From Alphaproteobacteria bacterium (GTDB lineage Bacteria; Pseudomonadota; Alphaproteobacteria; Rhizobiales; Amorphaceae), in contig JAUIJH010000016.1 of assembly GCA_030431335.1 (NCBI GenBank), forward strand, positions 1 through 54,069: a stretch of DNA of 54,069 nucleotides, written 5' to 3'. This document shows positions 1 to 11,272 of the stretch, in pieces; within the stretch, counting starts at the first letter, position 1, and the number at the start of each line of letters is the position of its first letter. The notes beneath the pieces were generated by a model, which was not told the origin of the DNA, did no database searches, and saw only the letters and a list, made by a program, of their open reading frames with translations. The translations under genes and the position numbers were made by a program.

Positions 1-29
1 CGGCCGGCGACGACCAGTTCGAAGACCGC

Positions 30-2669
30 ATGTCCCGCCTCTACGGCGTGATGACCAACAAGCAACTCGGTCGCACCCGGCGCGGTCGGTTCACCATCGG
101 CTTCATGGTCTCGATCGGGGTCGTGCTCATCGTGACCCTGGTCGGGGTGTACCTGACGATCCAAGCCCTGAAAGAAGGCCCGGTCGTGGTCGTCACGCAG
201 CGGCCCGTCGCCGCCCCGACCGAGACGCCGGTCGAGGCCGACCCCCAGACCGCGGTCGGCGCGGCCCGGGCCCAGGTGGCCGACCCGGACGTGATCTGGG
301 AGCCGGCCGCCTCGGCGATGCTCGCGCCCACGCCGCCGGCTTCGGTCCAGGTCGACACCGACTGGGCCGACATGGGCCGGCGACACGCGTTTACCGTCGC
401 GGTCGACCCGCCGGCTTCGGGGGCCGACGGGATCCAGGTCTTGCTCTACCGCGCCGACGCCGCCGAACCACGCTTTGTCCAGGTCGACCGGTTGACCCGG
501 CCGACCGAGATCGGTTCGGAGGGGCGGCAGGTCTTCGCGCTCAATGACACGTCGTTCGACAGCGTCAAGGGCAATACGGCCAGCTATCGCATCAGCGGGT
601 TCGACGCACGGGGCCGCCGGGTGTTCGACGCGCCGCCGGTCGAACTGCCGATCGTGCCGCGTCCCGTGCTCGACCGAAACCGGTTGACGTGGCGGCCGCA
701 CGGCCCGGAGGCCGACGCCCCCCATGTAGCCGTGCGCGTCTACCTCGACGCCCCGGGCTGGGAGCAGGTCTTGATCGGTCGGGTCGAGCAGGCCGGCACG
801 GTCGATGTGACCCTGCCGGTGTCCCCGATGCGGGCACCGCTGCGCACGGTGTTGGCGACGGTCTGGCCCACGCGCCTGGTACTCGACGAGCAGGGACAGG
901 GGCAATGGGCCAACGCCCTGGTCGAACACGAGATCGCCACCGTCGACGCCGACGAGCCGGTCGCCGAGATCCCCGGCATCGTTCCAGTTGTCGATGAGCA
1001 AGGCGGGTTCGATTTCCGCATGCTCCCGTCGGAGCGGGCGTTCACCGATGTGACGCGGCGGGACGAGGCGTTGCCCGGCATGCCGAAGACGCGGTCGGTG
1101 GCGTTCCGGTTGCGGGACGACTCGGCGGTGCAACTGCTCTCGTCGCCCGGCACGCCGCGGCTGACGAACGTCAGCGCAGTGCCTTTCGATCGCTCGGTGC
1201 GATTGTCGTGGAACAACACGGTGGCGCTGCGTCACCGCGGGCGATTCGTGCAGCCGGTGGCCATCGCTGTCACCCGCCAAACGCAAGACGACGCGGGTCA
1301 CCTTGGCGAGCCGGAGCTGATCGCGACGCTGCCGCTGGAAGAGACCGGCTACACCGACCGCGATGCGCCCAACGGCCGGGCGTTGGTGTACACGGTGTCG
1401 ATCACGTCGGCGGCGGCGCCCGGCTCTTCGCCGCTGGTGACCGCCGAGGCCTGGGCGGCGGGGGTCGGCGAGGTGCCGGTCATGCTCAAGGCCTCGCCCC
1501 GTTCGGTGTTGCCGCCGATCGCCGCCGATGCCCGGCTGGCGCGGTTACACGTTGCACTCGCGCTGCCGGAGCTGGCGTATGAAGGCACCGACCGGGCCGT
1601 GATCGACGCGACCGATGCGCTGATCACGGCGTTGCAAGCCAACCCGGATGTCGACGTGATCGACCGCGGGGCGCTGGAATTGGCTTCCGATGGCGAAAGG
1701 CTGCCCGGCGAACCGGCGCACGTGGAGTTGCGCTTTGTCGACGCCGCAGCGCCGGCCGGGGTCGAGGCGCGCCTCTGGGCGACGGACCTGGTGACCGGGC
1801 AGGCCACCGACTTGGGCGCGGCCTCCGACCCCCGCGCCTTGCTCGAGTCGGTGTCGGCCTACCTGCAACCGCGCTACCGCGACCGCCGCGTCGCCGGGCT
1901 GGGCTACCGCGACGCGCCGCAGACCATCGTGCTCGGTGCGATCCTGCCCGCCGATCAGATGTGGATGCACCACGGCTTCGACGAGTTGCGTGACGCACTG
2001 GCCGAGGCGCTGCAGACGCGGTTGGACGACCGTCGCGTCGTCGTTGATGGCGACGCACTGGAATACGACGGCGTCGGCGGTGTGTTGCTCACCGGCCGCA
2101 CTTGGATCGGCGACGACCGGGCGCTACCCACCAACCCGCGCTGGCGTGAGGTCCGCGACGTGATCTACGAGGAGATCATGACGAAGGGCTGGGATCCGGA
2201 GAACGAGATCTTCGTCCAGCACTACGGCAGCCGGACGCTCGATGCCTCCAACCTAACGATGATCATCACCTCGTTCCTGTCGCCGGCCGAGACGCGCGCC
2301 AAGAAGCTCCTCAAGGCCGTCATGCGGTCGCCGGAGGAAGGCGGGCTGCTGTCGAACAGTCTCGTATACCGCTACAACGTTCAGGAGACGCACGACGGGC
2401 TCGACGGCGAGGAGGGTACCTTCAACCTGTGCACCTTCTGGCTCGTGAACGCGCTCGCCCGAACGGGGCGGTTCGATGAAGAGCTCCTCGACGAGGCGCA
2501 GCTGATCTTCGAGCGGATGCTGGGCTTTGCCAACCACGTCGGCCTCTATGCGGAGGAGACGGGGCCGAGCGGCGAGGGGCTCGGCAACTTCCCCCAGGCC
2601 TTCACCCATCTCGGTCTCATCACCGCCGCGATCAACCTCGACCGGGCGCTGGAGCGGCGCGGCAAGTAG
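30..2669 (+). CDS. Chimeric ORF: foreign envelope-type protein fused in frame to C-terminal part of a GH15 glucoamylase/trehalase-like enzyme
   Basis: The 879-residue reading frame has two unrelated parts. Residues 1 to about 700 show a cytoplasmic basic stretch, one membrane segment near residues 24-46, a Pro/Ala linker and then beta-rich repeats resembling fibronectin type III or Ig-like modules; I do not recognise the family. From about residue 705 to the end the protein is a typical GH15 C-terminus: [23 protein letters not shown]-like [20 protein letters not shown] and [12 protein letters not shown] are hallmarks of the (alpha/alpha)6 barrel. A normal GH15 enzyme of this type is about 600 residues, so roughly the first 430 are missing, including one of the catalytic acids. 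The frame is also open to the left edge, so the true start may lie outside the window. The fusion is either a real gene fusion or an assembly join near 2135-2165. The GH15 part fits the sugar genes that follow; the N-terminal part fits nothing nearby. Confidence 0.6.
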   Translation: MSRLYGVMTNKQLGRTRRGRFTIGFMVSIGVVLIVTLVGVYLTIQALKEGPVVVVTQRPVAAPTETPVEADPQTAVGAARAQVADPDVIWEPAASAMLAPTPPASVQVDTDWADMGRRHAFTVAVDPPASGADGIQVLLYRADAAEPRFVQVDRLTRPTEIGSEGRQVFALNDTSFDSVKGNTASYRISGFDARGRRVFDAPPVELPIVPRPVLDRNRLTWRPHGPEADAPHVAVRVYLDAPGWEQVLIGRVEQAGTVDVTLPVSPMRAPLRTVLATVWPTRLVLDEQGQGQWANALVEHEIATVDADEPVAEIPGIVPVVDEQGGFDFRMLPSERAFTDVTRRDEALPGMPKTRSVAFRLRDDSAVQLLSSPGTPRLTNVSAVPFDRSVRLSWNNTVALRHRGRFVQPVAIAVTRQTQDDAGHLGEPELIATLPLEETGYTDRDAPNGRALVYTVSITSAAAPGSSPLVTAEAWAAGVGEVPVMLKASPRSVLPPIAADARLARLHVALALPELAYEGTDRAVIDATDALITALQANPDVDVIDRGALELASDGERLPGEPAHVELRFVDAAAPAGVEARLWATDLVTGQATDLGAASDPRALLESVSAYLQPRYRDRRVAGLGYRDAPQTIVLGAILPADQMWMHHGFDELRDALAEALQTRLDDRRVVVDGDALEYDGVGGVLLTGRTWIGDDRALPTNPRWREVRDVIYEEIMTKGWDPENEIFVQHYGSRTLDASNLTMIITSFLSPAETRAKKLLKAVMRSPEEGGLLSNSLVYRYNVQETHDGLDGEEGTFNLCTFWLVNALARTGRFDEELLDEAQLIFERMLGFANHVGLYAEETGPSGEGLGNFPQAFTHLGLITAAINLDRALERRGK

Positions 2670-2686
2670 GCCGCGCGGCGGGCCGC

Positions 2687-3388
2687 CTATTCGGCGGCGC
2701 TGGCGGCGAACTTCGAAAGGTTTGGGTAGTCCGAAACCAGGAGCCGCCAGGCCGCCACGTCCTCCTCCACCTCGGCGAAGCGGGCGATCGGCTCTGCGAA
2801 CCAGTTATCCTTGTTGTCGTCGTTGACGGTGGAGACCTCGCCGATCAGGACGTCGCCGCCCTCGCCCCAGAAGGCGTGCCAGATGCCGGGTACCAGCGTG
2901 ATGCTCTCGCCCGGCTCCAGCGACACCCGCGTGCCGGGCGTGAAGGTGCGCTCCACCCCGTCCATCGGCACGGTGAAGGAGGCCTCGCGGTCGACGAAGC
3001 CGTCCGCGTCGGGGCCGTAGAGCTCCAGCACCAGCTTGGCGCCGCCGCGGTTGATGATGTCCTCGGTCTTGAAATAGTGGCGGTGCATCGGCGAGATCTG
3101 GTCCTGCCGCGAGATCATGATCTTTTCCGCGTAGGTGATGCCCTTGCCCGCGGCGAGGTTCTCCGGCTTGCCGTTGCGCGCGGTGAACAGAAACAGGCCC
3201 ATCTCGTCGAAGGTGCCGAGGCCGTAGTCGGTCACGTCCCAGCCCAGATTGTTGGCGATGACGTCGCTGCCGGCGATGGCCGCGAGCTCATGCGGGGCAA
3301 GGTGGGCGAAGGGCGGCAGCTTGATCGAGAATTTGTCGAAGAACGCCTGCGCGTCTTTCAGGATGGCGTTGATCTCAGAGCGGCGCAT
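2687..3388 (-). CDS. D-lyxose/D-mannose isomerase, cupin family (LyxE/YdaE type)
   Basis: This 233-residue protein looks like a D-lyxose isomerase, a metal-dependent cupin sugar isomerase that interconverts D-lyxose and D-xylulose or D-mannose and D-fructose in the cytoplasm. The visible cupin metal site is MHRHYFKTEDII followed by RGGAKLVLELYG and a late GIWHAFWGEGGDVLIGE, giving the His-x-His, Glu and His ligands in the expected order. I chose the ATG at 3388 (MRRSEINAILKDAQ) because the family starts there and GGGAGA precedes it; an upstream in-frame ATG would add 17 arginine/glycine-rich residues with no support. The gene is convergent with the GH15-type ORF (17 bases apart). It lies 116 bases after the RND pump gene on the same strand, so it may or may not share its transcript. 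The length is normal for the family. Confidence 0.82.
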   Translation of the reverse strand: MRRSEINAILKDAQAFFDKFSIKLPPFAHLAPHELAAIAGSDVIANNLGWDVTDYGLGTFDEMGLFLFTARNGKPENLAAGKGITYAEKIMISRQDQISPMHRHYFKTEDIINRGGAKLVLELYGPDADGFVDREASFTVPMDGVERTFTPGTRVSLEPGESITLVPGIWHAFWGEGGDVLIGEVSTVNDDNKDNWFAEPIARFAEVEEDVAAWRLLVSDYPNLSKFAASAAE

Positions 3389-3504
3389 GGCAGTTCGTCT
3401 CCCGTTTTTCGGCCCTCGTACGCCGCCTTGGCGACGCACGCAAGGCGACGTCGCGTGCCGGGTGGGGGCGGGACCGGAAGGTCCCGGCGGCCGGGCGCCC
3501 CCGC

Positions 3505-6500
3505 CTATTCGGCGGGAGCGGGGGTCGGGGAGGCGGTGCCCTCATGGCCGTGTTCGGCGGGGTGCTGGTCCGGCGTGCCGCCCACCTTGTCGCCCAGCCA
3601 CTGGAACATGACGTAGAGGCCCGGGATGAACAGGATGCCGACGAAGGTGGCCGCCACCATGCCGCCGAGCACCGTGTAGCCGAGCGACACGCGCGAGGCG
3701 GCGCCGGCACCGGAGGCCACCACCATCGGCACCACGCCGAGGATGAAGGCGGTCGCCGTCATCAACACGGCGCGGAAACGCATGTGTCCGGCTTCGACAC
3801 CCGCGTCCAGCCGCGTCTTGCCCATCTCCCGCTGCTCCTTGGCGAACTCCACGATGAGGATCGCGTTCTTGGCCGCGAGACCCACCAGCAGGATGAGGCC
3901 GATCTGGAAATAGAGGTGGTTGGAGAAGACGTTGTTGGTGGTTTGGGTGTCCGGTATTCGCAAGATGTTGAATGTGGCCACCGCGCCTAGCAGCGCGACC
4001 GCGACCGAGGTGAGCACCGCCAGCGGATTGACCCAGCTTTCGTAGAGGGCAACCAGGAAGAGGTAGCCGAACAGGAAGGACAGCGCGAGCAGGAAGCCGA
4101 GGTTTCCGCTCTGGGTCTGCTCCTGGTAGGAGGTGCTCGACCACGAGTAGGAGTAGCCGTCGGGCAGCGTCTTCTTCGACACTTCCTCCATCGCGGCCAT
4201 GGCCTGGCCGGTGGAGTAGCCCTGTCCGGCGGCACCGGTGATGGGGGCCGAGGCGAACTGGTTGTAGAGGAACATCAGGTCGGGGCCGAGCTGGTATTCC
4301 ACCGTCGCCAGCGTCGACAGGGGGACCATCGCGCCGGTCCTCGACTTGATGTAGATGCGCGAGAGGTCAGACACCGACGAGCGGTATTGCGCATCGGCCT
4401 GCAGGTTGACCTTGAAGATGCGGCCTTCGTACGTGAAGTTGTTCACGTAGTATGAACCGGTTTCGGTCTGCAGGGCCTGGTAGACATCGGAGATCGCGAC
4501 GTTGAGGCTTTCGGCCTTTTCGCGATTGATGTTGAGGTAGATCTGCGGCGTGTCGGCCGAGTACGTCGTATAGGCGCGGCCGATACGCGGATCCTGGTTC
4601 GCCGCGACGATCAGGCCGTTGGTGACGGACGCGAGATCTTCCGCGCTCTGCCCGGCGAGGGCCTGCAGGCGATAGTCGAAGCCGGCCGCGTTGCCGAGGC
4701 CCGGAATGGGCGGCGGCGGGAAGGCGAAGATGTTGGCTTCCGGGATCGTCGCGAGCTTGGCGTTGATCGCGCTGTAGATGCCCAGCAGCGAGGTTTCCTT
4801 GGTGGTGCGCTCGCCCCACGGATCGAGCACGATCACCATCAGGCCGGAGTTGGACGCCGACGCGCCGGTGAGGAGGCTGTAGCCGGCCACCGAGATGATA
4901 TTGGCAACGCCCGGCACGGAGCGCGCCAAGGTCGTCGCCTCCGCCAGCACGCGTTCGGTTCGCGGCATCGCCGCGCCGCTCGGCAGCGAGGCGTCGACGA
5001 ACAGCACGCCCTGGTCTTCGTTGGGCAGGAAGCCGGGCGGCAGGCGGCCCAGCAGCATGGATGCGGCGGCGGCGGCGATCGCGATGGCGATGCCGGCGAT
5101 CAGCGAGCGGCGGCAGATGGCGCGCACGATGCCGGTATAGCCGTTGCGCACCTTGTCGAGCCCATGGTCGAACCAGCCGAGCGGACCTCGCTTCGCCTTT
5201 TGCGGACGCAGCATCAGCGAGCACAGCGCCGGCGACAGGGTGAGGGCGTTGATGGAGGAGATCAGCACCGCCGCCGAGATGGTGACGGCGAACTGGCGGA
5301 ACAGTTCGCCGGTGATGCCCGGGAAGAAGGCGACCGGTCCGAACACGGCGAACAGGACCAGCGTGGTGGAGATGATCGGCCCCTGCACCTGGCGCATGGC
5401 CTTGATGGTGGCGGTCTTCTGGTCGACCCCATCCTCTTCCATCACGCGGAAGACGTTCTCCACTACCACGATCGCGTCGTCGACGACGAGGCCGATGGCG
5501 AGCACGATGGCGAACATGGTGATGGTGTTAGCGTCAAAACCCATACTCAGCAGGATGCCGAAGACGCCGATGAGGCAGACCGGGATCGTGGCCGCCGGAA
5601 TGATCGTCGCCCGCAGATTGCCCAGGAAGATGAAGACCACCAGGATGACGATCACCGAGGTGATGCCGAGCGTGAAGACGATCTCCTCGATGGAGGCGGA
5701 CACGAACAGCGTCGCGTCGTAGACGACATCGACGGTGAGGTCGTCCGGCAGGCGCAGTTTCATGCGCTCCAGCTCGGCCTTGGCCGCTTCCATGACGTCG
5801 AGCGCGTTGGCGCCGGGTGCCTGGTAGAGGGCGATGGCGGTGGCCGGCGCGTTGTTGAGGCGCGAGATGCTGCTGTAGGTCTGGGCACCGAGCTCGACGC
5901 GGGCGATATCGCGAATGCGCACGATGGCGCCGTCCTCACCGGTGAGGACGATGATGTCCTCGAACTGCTTGGGATCCGAGAACTGGCCCTGGGTGAGAAT
6001 GGTGAGCTGCTGCTCCTGCTCGTCGAGGGCGGGCGGGCCGCCGATCTGGCCGAGCGAGGCCTGCACGTTCTGCGCCTTGATGGCGGTGATGACCTGGCTC
6101 GAGGACAGGTTGAGGCCGGCGAGCTTGATCGGATCGAGCCAGATGCGGATCGCGTAGTCGAGGCCGCCGAGGAGGTTGGCCTGGCCCATGCCCGTAACGC
6201 GGGCGAGGGGATCCTGGATGTTGATGGTGGCGTAGTTGGACACGAACACGGGGTCGTACGTGCCGTTGGGCGAATAGACGTTGACGACGCCCAGCATGTC
6301 CGTGGACGCCGCCTGCACGATCACGCCGAATGCCTGCACCTCCTGCGGCAACAGCGCGAGGGCCTGGGAGACGCGGTTCTGGGTGTTGACCTGGGCAATG
6401 TCGGGGTCGGTGCCGACCGCGAAGGTGACGGACAGCGAATAGGTGCCGGCCGAGGAGATGGTGGAAGCCATGTAGATCATGTCTTCCACGCCGTTGACCT

Positions 6501-6705
6501 GGTTTTCGATCGGCGCGCCAACGGTGGTGGCGATGGTCTCGGCATCGGCGCCGGGATAGGTGGCGGTGACGGTGACCACCGGCGGCACGATGTTGGGGTA
6601 CTGCGCCACCGGGATGACGTAGAGGCACAACAGGCCGGCGATGGTGATGACCAGCGATATGACGACCGCGAGGCGCGGGCGGTGGACGCATAATTCGGGG
6701 ATCAT
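3505..6705 (-). CDS. RND efflux pump, inner-membrane transporter subunit (AcrB/MexB, HAE1 type)
   Basis: At 1066 residues this is a full-length HAE1-type RND transporter, the proton-driven inner-membrane part of a tripartite drug or hydrophobe exporter. TM1 ([20 protein letters not shown]) is followed by [12 protein letters not shown] and the first large periplasmic loop. TM4 carries the proton-relay aspartates in [14 protein letters not shown], and TM10 carries the conserved lysine in [17 protein letters not shown]. The second periplasmic loop begins after [14 protein letters not shown]. The gene starts three bases after the adaptor stop, so the two are one operon. No TolC/OprM-type outer-membrane factor and no TetR regulator is in the window, so the outer-membrane partner must be encoded elsewhere. 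The C-terminus ends in a Pro/Ala/Glu-rich cytoplasmic tail. Substrate cannot be read from the sequence. Confidence 0.95.
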   Translation of the reverse strand: MIPELCVHRPRLAVVISLVITIAGLLCLYVIPVAQYPNIVPPVVTVTATYPGADAETIATTVGAPIENQVNGVEDMIYMASTISSAGTYSLSVTFAVGTDPDIAQVNTQNRVSQALALLPQEVQAFGVIVQAASTDMLGVVNVYSPNGTYDPVFVSNYATINIQDPLARVTGMGQANLLGGLDYAIRIWLDPIKLAGLNLSSSQVITAIKAQNVQASLGQIGGPPALDEQEQQLTILTQGQFSDPKQFEDIIVLTGEDGAIVRIRDIARVELGAQTYSSISRLNNAPATAIALYQAPGANALDVMEAAKAELERMKLRLPDDLTVDVVYDATLFVSASIEEIVFTLGITSVIVILVVFIFLGNLRATIIPAATIPVCLIGVFGILLSMGFDANTITMFAIVLAIGLVVDDAIVVVENVFRVMEEDGVDQKTATIKAMRQVQGPIISTTLVLFAVFGPVAFFPGITGELFRQFAVTISAAVLISSINALTLSPALCSLMLRPQKAKRGPLGWFDHGLDKVRNGYTGIVRAICRRSLIAGIAIAIAAAAASMLLGRLPPGFLPNEDQGVLFVDASLPSGAAMPRTERVLAEATTLARSVPGVANIISVAGYSLLTGASASNSGLMVIVLDPWGERTTKETSLLGIYSAINAKLATIPEANIFAFPPPPIPGLGNAAGFDYRLQALAGQSAEDLASVTNGLIVAANQDPRIGRAYTTYSADTPQIYLNINREKAESLNVAISDVYQALQTETGSYYVNNFTYEGRIFKVNLQADAQYRSSVSDLSRIYIKSRTGAMVPLSTLATVEYQLGPDLMFLYNQFASAPITGAAGQGYSTGQAMAAMEEVSKKTLPDGYSYSWSSTSYQEQTQSGNLGFLLALSFLFGYLFLVALYESWVNPLAVLTSVAVALLGAVATFNILRIPDTQTTNNVFSNHLYFQIGLILLVGLAAKNAILIVEFAKEQREMGKTRLDAGVEAGHMRFRAVLMTATAFILGVVPMVVASGAGAASRVSLGYTVLGGMVAATFVGILFIPGLYVMFQWLGDKVGGTPDQHPAEHGHEGTASPTPAPAE

Positions 6706-6708
6706 CGG

Positions 6709-8802
6709 CTAGTTCCCGCTGGCCGAAGGCTGAGGGGCGGTGCCTTGGTCGCCGGGCCGTTGGAGTGGCACGGCATTGTAGAGCGGCGCGTTGGATTGGG
6801 CGCCCTGGCCGCGCACTGCGGCTGGCGTGTCGCTGGCGGCGGCGGGGGACGAATCGGCGAGATCGTCGGTGCCCGCGTCGGCTGTCGCCTGGGTGGGGGC
6901 TGCCGCGCTGTCCGCGGGGGCGTCGGCCGCCGGGGCGCTGGCATCGGGCGACGATGCGGTGGCGGTCGCTGCGGCGTCGGCTGGGGGCGCGGCGGTTGCG
7001 CTGGCGCTGTCGTCCGCGCTCGCCGGCGCGGCGGGGGTGCTGGCGCCTGCATCCGGCGTGGCGGTCGTGGCGCTGGCGCCGTCTGCGCTCGGTGCGGCGG
7101 CGGGGGTGCTGGCGCTGGCCTCGGCGCTCGGCGCGGGGGCGGGCGCGCTGGCGGCGGGCGCGGGCGCCGCGGTGCTCGCGCTGTCGCCGGTTGGGGGCGT
7201 GGCGGGCGTGGCGGCGGGGGCGCTGCTTGCGCCATCGGCCGGGGGCGCGGTCGCCGGGCTCGCGGGGGCGGGCGCGCTGCTCGAATCGCTGGATGCGGCG
7301 CCGCCTGAGCTTGCAGCAGGAGTGGCGCCGGCGGGCGGGGCGGCGGCGTCGGACGATGCGCCGTTGCTGCCGCTCGGCGCCGGAGCCGGAGCCGGTGCGC
7401 TGGGCGCCGCGGAAGAGCCGGACGCGGGCGCGCTCGCGTCGCCTGTCGTGGGCGCTCCCATGCCAGTCGGCACGTTGGCCGGGCTGACGGTGGATGTGGG
7501 ATCGTCGGAGGAAACCAGCGGCGTCTTCGCGTCGGCGGCGGCGTCCGATTTCAGCGGGGTGGGCGTCACCTTCTGGCCCGGGCGGATCTTCTGGATGCCC
7601 TGCACCACGATGGTCTCCCCCTCCGACAGGCCTTCCGTGACGGCCACTTCGGAGGCGGTGCGGCGGCCGAGCGTCACGCGGCGCGTTTCGACCACGTCGT
7701 CCTTGTTGAGGACGAACACGTAGTCGCCCTGGCGGTCCTGCATCACGGCCGCAGCGGAGATGACCGGCTCGTCGGTGGAGCGCGCCTGTTCGACCTTGAC
7801 CACGACGAAGGTGCCCGGCAGCAGCACCCCGGTCGGGTTGGCGAAGTCGGCGTAGACGGTGATCGTGCCGGTCGACGCGTCGACGACGTTGCTGGCGAAG
7901 GTGATCTGGCCGGGCTCGGCGTACATCTTGCCGTTGGGCAGCTGCAGCGACGGGGTGAACAGGGCGCCCGGCTTCTGGCCCGGCTGCACCTGCGTGTTCT
8001 CCACCAGCGTCGTATAGAGCGTGTCGGGCACGGAGAAGGCGACGCGGATGGGGTTGAGCTGCACCAGGGTGGCCATGGTGCCGGACGCCTGCGAGACGAG
8101 GTTGCCGATGGTCACGTTGGTGCGGCCGAGGCGGCCGTCGATCGGCGCCTTGATGGTGGTGTAGTCGAGGTTGAGCTGGGCGCTCTGGATCTGCGCCTGG
8201 GCGTTCTGGATCGCGGCGTTGGCTGCCTCGACGTCGGCCTTGGCCGCGTCGCGCTTGGCGACGGCATCGTCCACCACGGCCTGGGAGACGGTGTCGCGCT
8301 GCACGAGGGTCTGCTGGCGCTGCAGGTTGATTTCGGCGTTGTTGAGGTTGGCCTGGGCGGAAGAGAGCTGGGCGTGGGCGGAGGCAAGCTGCGCCTGCGC
8401 CTGCGCCATCGTCGCCAGATAGGGGCCTTGCTCGATCTGATAGAGCAGGTCGCCGGTCTTGACGGTTGCGCCTTCCTGGAAGGCGACCTGCTGCAGGTAG
8501 CCCTCCACGCGGGCCTGCAGATCCACGCTCTGGATCGCCTGGATGCGGCCGGTAAACTGCTCTTCCTCGGCCACCGCCTTGGAGACCACGGGGGCGACGA
8601 CGACGCTGGGCGGCGGCGCGTCGCCGGCCGCGTTCTGCGCTTGCAGTCCAGGCGTCACCGCCGGATTGGTCAACATCGCGATGGCGAGCGCGGTCACAGC
8701 GGTGAGCCGCAGGATGTCCGTCAGGCGACGGATCGCTCGCGCTTTCAACCGCCGGCCAACCCGGTGTCCGGTTCGCGTGGGCACATCCAGCTGGCTAGCC
8801 AT
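6709..8802 (-). CDS. RND efflux periplasmic adaptor (membrane fusion protein) with long Ala/Pro/Ser tail
   Basis: This is the periplasmic adaptor of the RND pump encoded directly downstream. After a signal/anchor segment (LTAVTALAIAMLTNPAVTPG) come the HlyD-type parts in order: VVVAPVVSKAVAEEEQFTGRI, the lipoyl half GYLQQVAFQEGATVKTGDLLYQIE, a long alpha-helical hairpin rich in Ala, Gln and Asn, LDYTTIKAPIDGRLG, the beta-barrel region and the membrane-proximal domain ending EGETIVVQGIQKIRPGQKV. The usual protein would end there, near 420-440 residues. Here about 270 more residues follow, almost entirely Ala, Pro, Ser, Asp and Thr, ending in NAPLYNAVPLQRPGDQG. I prefer the ATG at 8802 (MASQLDVPTRTGHR, 697 residues); an ATG at 8859 would give 716 residues. 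No lipobox cysteine is visible, so anchoring is by the N-terminal helix or through the partners. Confidence 0.9.
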   Translation of the reverse strand: MASQLDVPTRTGHRVGRRLKARAIRRLTDILRLTAVTALAIAMLTNPAVTPGLQAQNAAGDAPPPSVVVAPVVSKAVAEEEQFTGRIQAIQSVDLQARVEGYLQQVAFQEGATVKTGDLLYQIEQGPYLATMAQAQAQLASAHAQLSSAQANLNNAEINLQRQQTLVQRDTVSQAVVDDAVAKRDAAKADVEAANAAIQNAQAQIQSAQLNLDYTTIKAPIDGRLGRTNVTIGNLVSQASGTMATLVQLNPIRVAFSVPDTLYTTLVENTQVQPGQKPGALFTPSLQLPNGKMYAEPGQITFASNVVDASTGTITVYADFANPTGVLLPGTFVVVKVEQARSTDEPVISAAAVMQDRQGDYVFVLNKDDVVETRRVTLGRRTASEVAVTEGLSEGETIVVQGIQKIRPGQKVTPTPLKSDAAADAKTPLVSSDDPTSTVSPANVPTGMGAPTTGDASAPASGSSAAPSAPAPAPAPSGSNGASSDAAAPPAGATPAASSGGAASSDSSSAPAPASPATAPPADGASSAPAATPATPPTGDSASTAAPAPAASAPAPAPSAEASASTPAAAPSADGASATTATPDAGASTPAAPASADDSASATAAPPADAAATATASSPDASAPAADAPADSAAAPTQATADAGTDDLADSSPAAASDTPAAVRGQGAQSNAPLYNAVPLQRPGDQGTAPQPSASGN
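6820..7480 (-). repeat. Low-complexity Ala/Pro/Ser-coding tract inside the RND adaptor gene
   Basis: This stretch codes for roughly 220 residues of degenerate Ala-Pro-Ser-Asp-Thr sequence (for example APASGSSAAPSAPAPAPAP and ASTAAPAPAASAPAPAP). It looks like expansion of short GCG/GCC/TCG-type units, not an ordered tandem repeat. The opposite strand is open in another frame over the same interval purely because of this composition. Confidence 0.75.
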
Positions 8803-8928
8803 AGGCCTTGGACCTTTCTTGTCGACGCGCACGCCATACCACATCTTAGCCTCGGCCATGGCTCACAATGCGCGGCAGCTCAAGCGCTGAAATCGCTTAA
8901 ACACAGCGTTTGTAAGCTTATTTGGCGC
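8803..8928 (-). promoter_or_regulatory. Intergenic leader upstream of the RND adaptor gene
   Basis: About 126 bases separate the ABC ATPase stop from the RND adaptor start, both on the minus strand. The part at 8893-8925 is locally AT-rich compared with its surroundings and is the likely promoter area for the efflux operon, but I cannot assign clear -35/-10 boxes. The 9-base word gctcaagcg occurs twice (8878-8886 and 8927-8935), the second copy overlapping the end of the ATPase gene. Confidence 0.3.
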
Positions 8929-9997
<1,069 letters not shown>

Positions 9998-10005
<8 letters not shown>

Positions 10006-11272
10006 CGTTACCTCGTACGAAATCGAGCCAGGCCGCGGCGGTCCACGTGAAGGTGCCACCCCCCAGCGCTGCTCCCGAAAGAGCGCTGTAATATTCGTAG
10101 AAGCCGCCCTCGAGGACGAGCGCCTCGCTGTCGGCGCGGATGCGCTCGGCGCGGGCCTCGTCGCCGGCGGCGGCAAGGCCCATCGCGATCAGCCAGTTGA
10201 CCACGAGCCAGACCGGGCCGCGCCAGTAGCGCGCTTCGTCGAAGGCGTCGGAGGCGGGATCGTAGCTGGGCACCATGTAGCGGCAGCGCTCCGCCATGCG
10301 GTCGAAGTGGGCGGCAAGGCGGGCGGCGCGGTCGGCCGGCAACAGCCCCGGCGCGAGGCCGAGGAAGGACATGGACGACACGTTGCGCCCGCGTCCGCCG
10401 GTGCGCACGTCGCGCGTGGTGGGCGCGCCGATCTCGTCCGACCAGAGCGCCGCGAAGCCGGCGCACAGGTGCTCCTCGCGCTGCCGGGCGGCGGCGGCGA
10501 GGTCCTCGCGGCCCGCCCTGGCGGCGGCCTCCGCCAGGGCGCGCTCGGCGAGGATGAGGATCCCCGTCATCCCCGGGTCCGCGACGAAGAAGGGCGAGGT
10601 CTCGCACAGGCGCACCTGGTCCCAGCCGACGCTGATGCCGAACTCCACCAGCGCGATGTAGCGCCTGTATTGTTCGTCGGTGGGGCGCATGGCGGCATCG
10701 ACGTGGCCGGTGTCGCGCCGCTTGAAGGGGCGCACGTGGTCGGCCGAGACGGCGGCGAGCGCATCGTCCCAATCGGGCATGTTGTCCCGTCCCGATTCCC
10801 ACGGATGGACGACGCCGATGGCCCCCGTTTCGGTGTCCTGCCGCGCCCGCAGGAACCATGCGTGCCAACGGTCCGCGGCTTCCAGGATCGCTTCGAGGCG
10901 CGGGCCGGACAGGTGGCCGGCGGCCGCGAGGCGGGCGGCGGCGATGGCCAGCACCGGCGGCTGGGTGATGCCGGACGTGGGCGGGCTTTCGGCCGTCGCC
11001 CACACCTCGGGGCCGGGGAAGTAGCCTTCGTCGGGGCGGTGGAAGACGATGTGCGGGATCATCCCGTCGGCCCATTGCGCACCGGCGAGCGTCTCCAGCT
11101 CCGCCACGGCGCGGGCCGGGTCGAGGTGGGCATAGCCGAGCGCGGCGAAGGCCGAATCCCAATTCCACTGGAAGGGGTAGAGGCCGGCGGCGGGGACCGA
11201 GAAGCCGCCGCGATCGTTGGCGCGCAGGATCTCGGCCGCCTCGTCGTCGCGCTCTTGAAGGGTCGCGCTCAT
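9998..11272 (-). CDS. Cytoplasmic glycoside hydrolase, GH63-like (glucosyl/mannosyl-glycerate hydrolase type)
   Basis: The 424-residue protein has no signal peptide. It carries the (alpha/alpha)6-barrel motifs of bacterial GH63-like enzymes such as mannosylglycerate and glucosylglycerate hydrolases: [40 protein letters not shown] (expected acid region), [13 protein letters not shown] and [16 protein letters not shown] followed by [11 protein letters not shown] (expected base region). It is inside the ABC sugar operon: its ATG at 11272 overlaps the second permease stop as ATGA, and its own stop overlaps the ATPase start by 8 bases. This placement suggests that the imported glycoside is cleaved in the cytoplasm right after uptake. 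The exact substrate (a glucosylglycerate-, mannosylglycerate- or trehalose-like compatible solute) is inferred from the family, not shown by the sequence. Confidence 0.78.
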
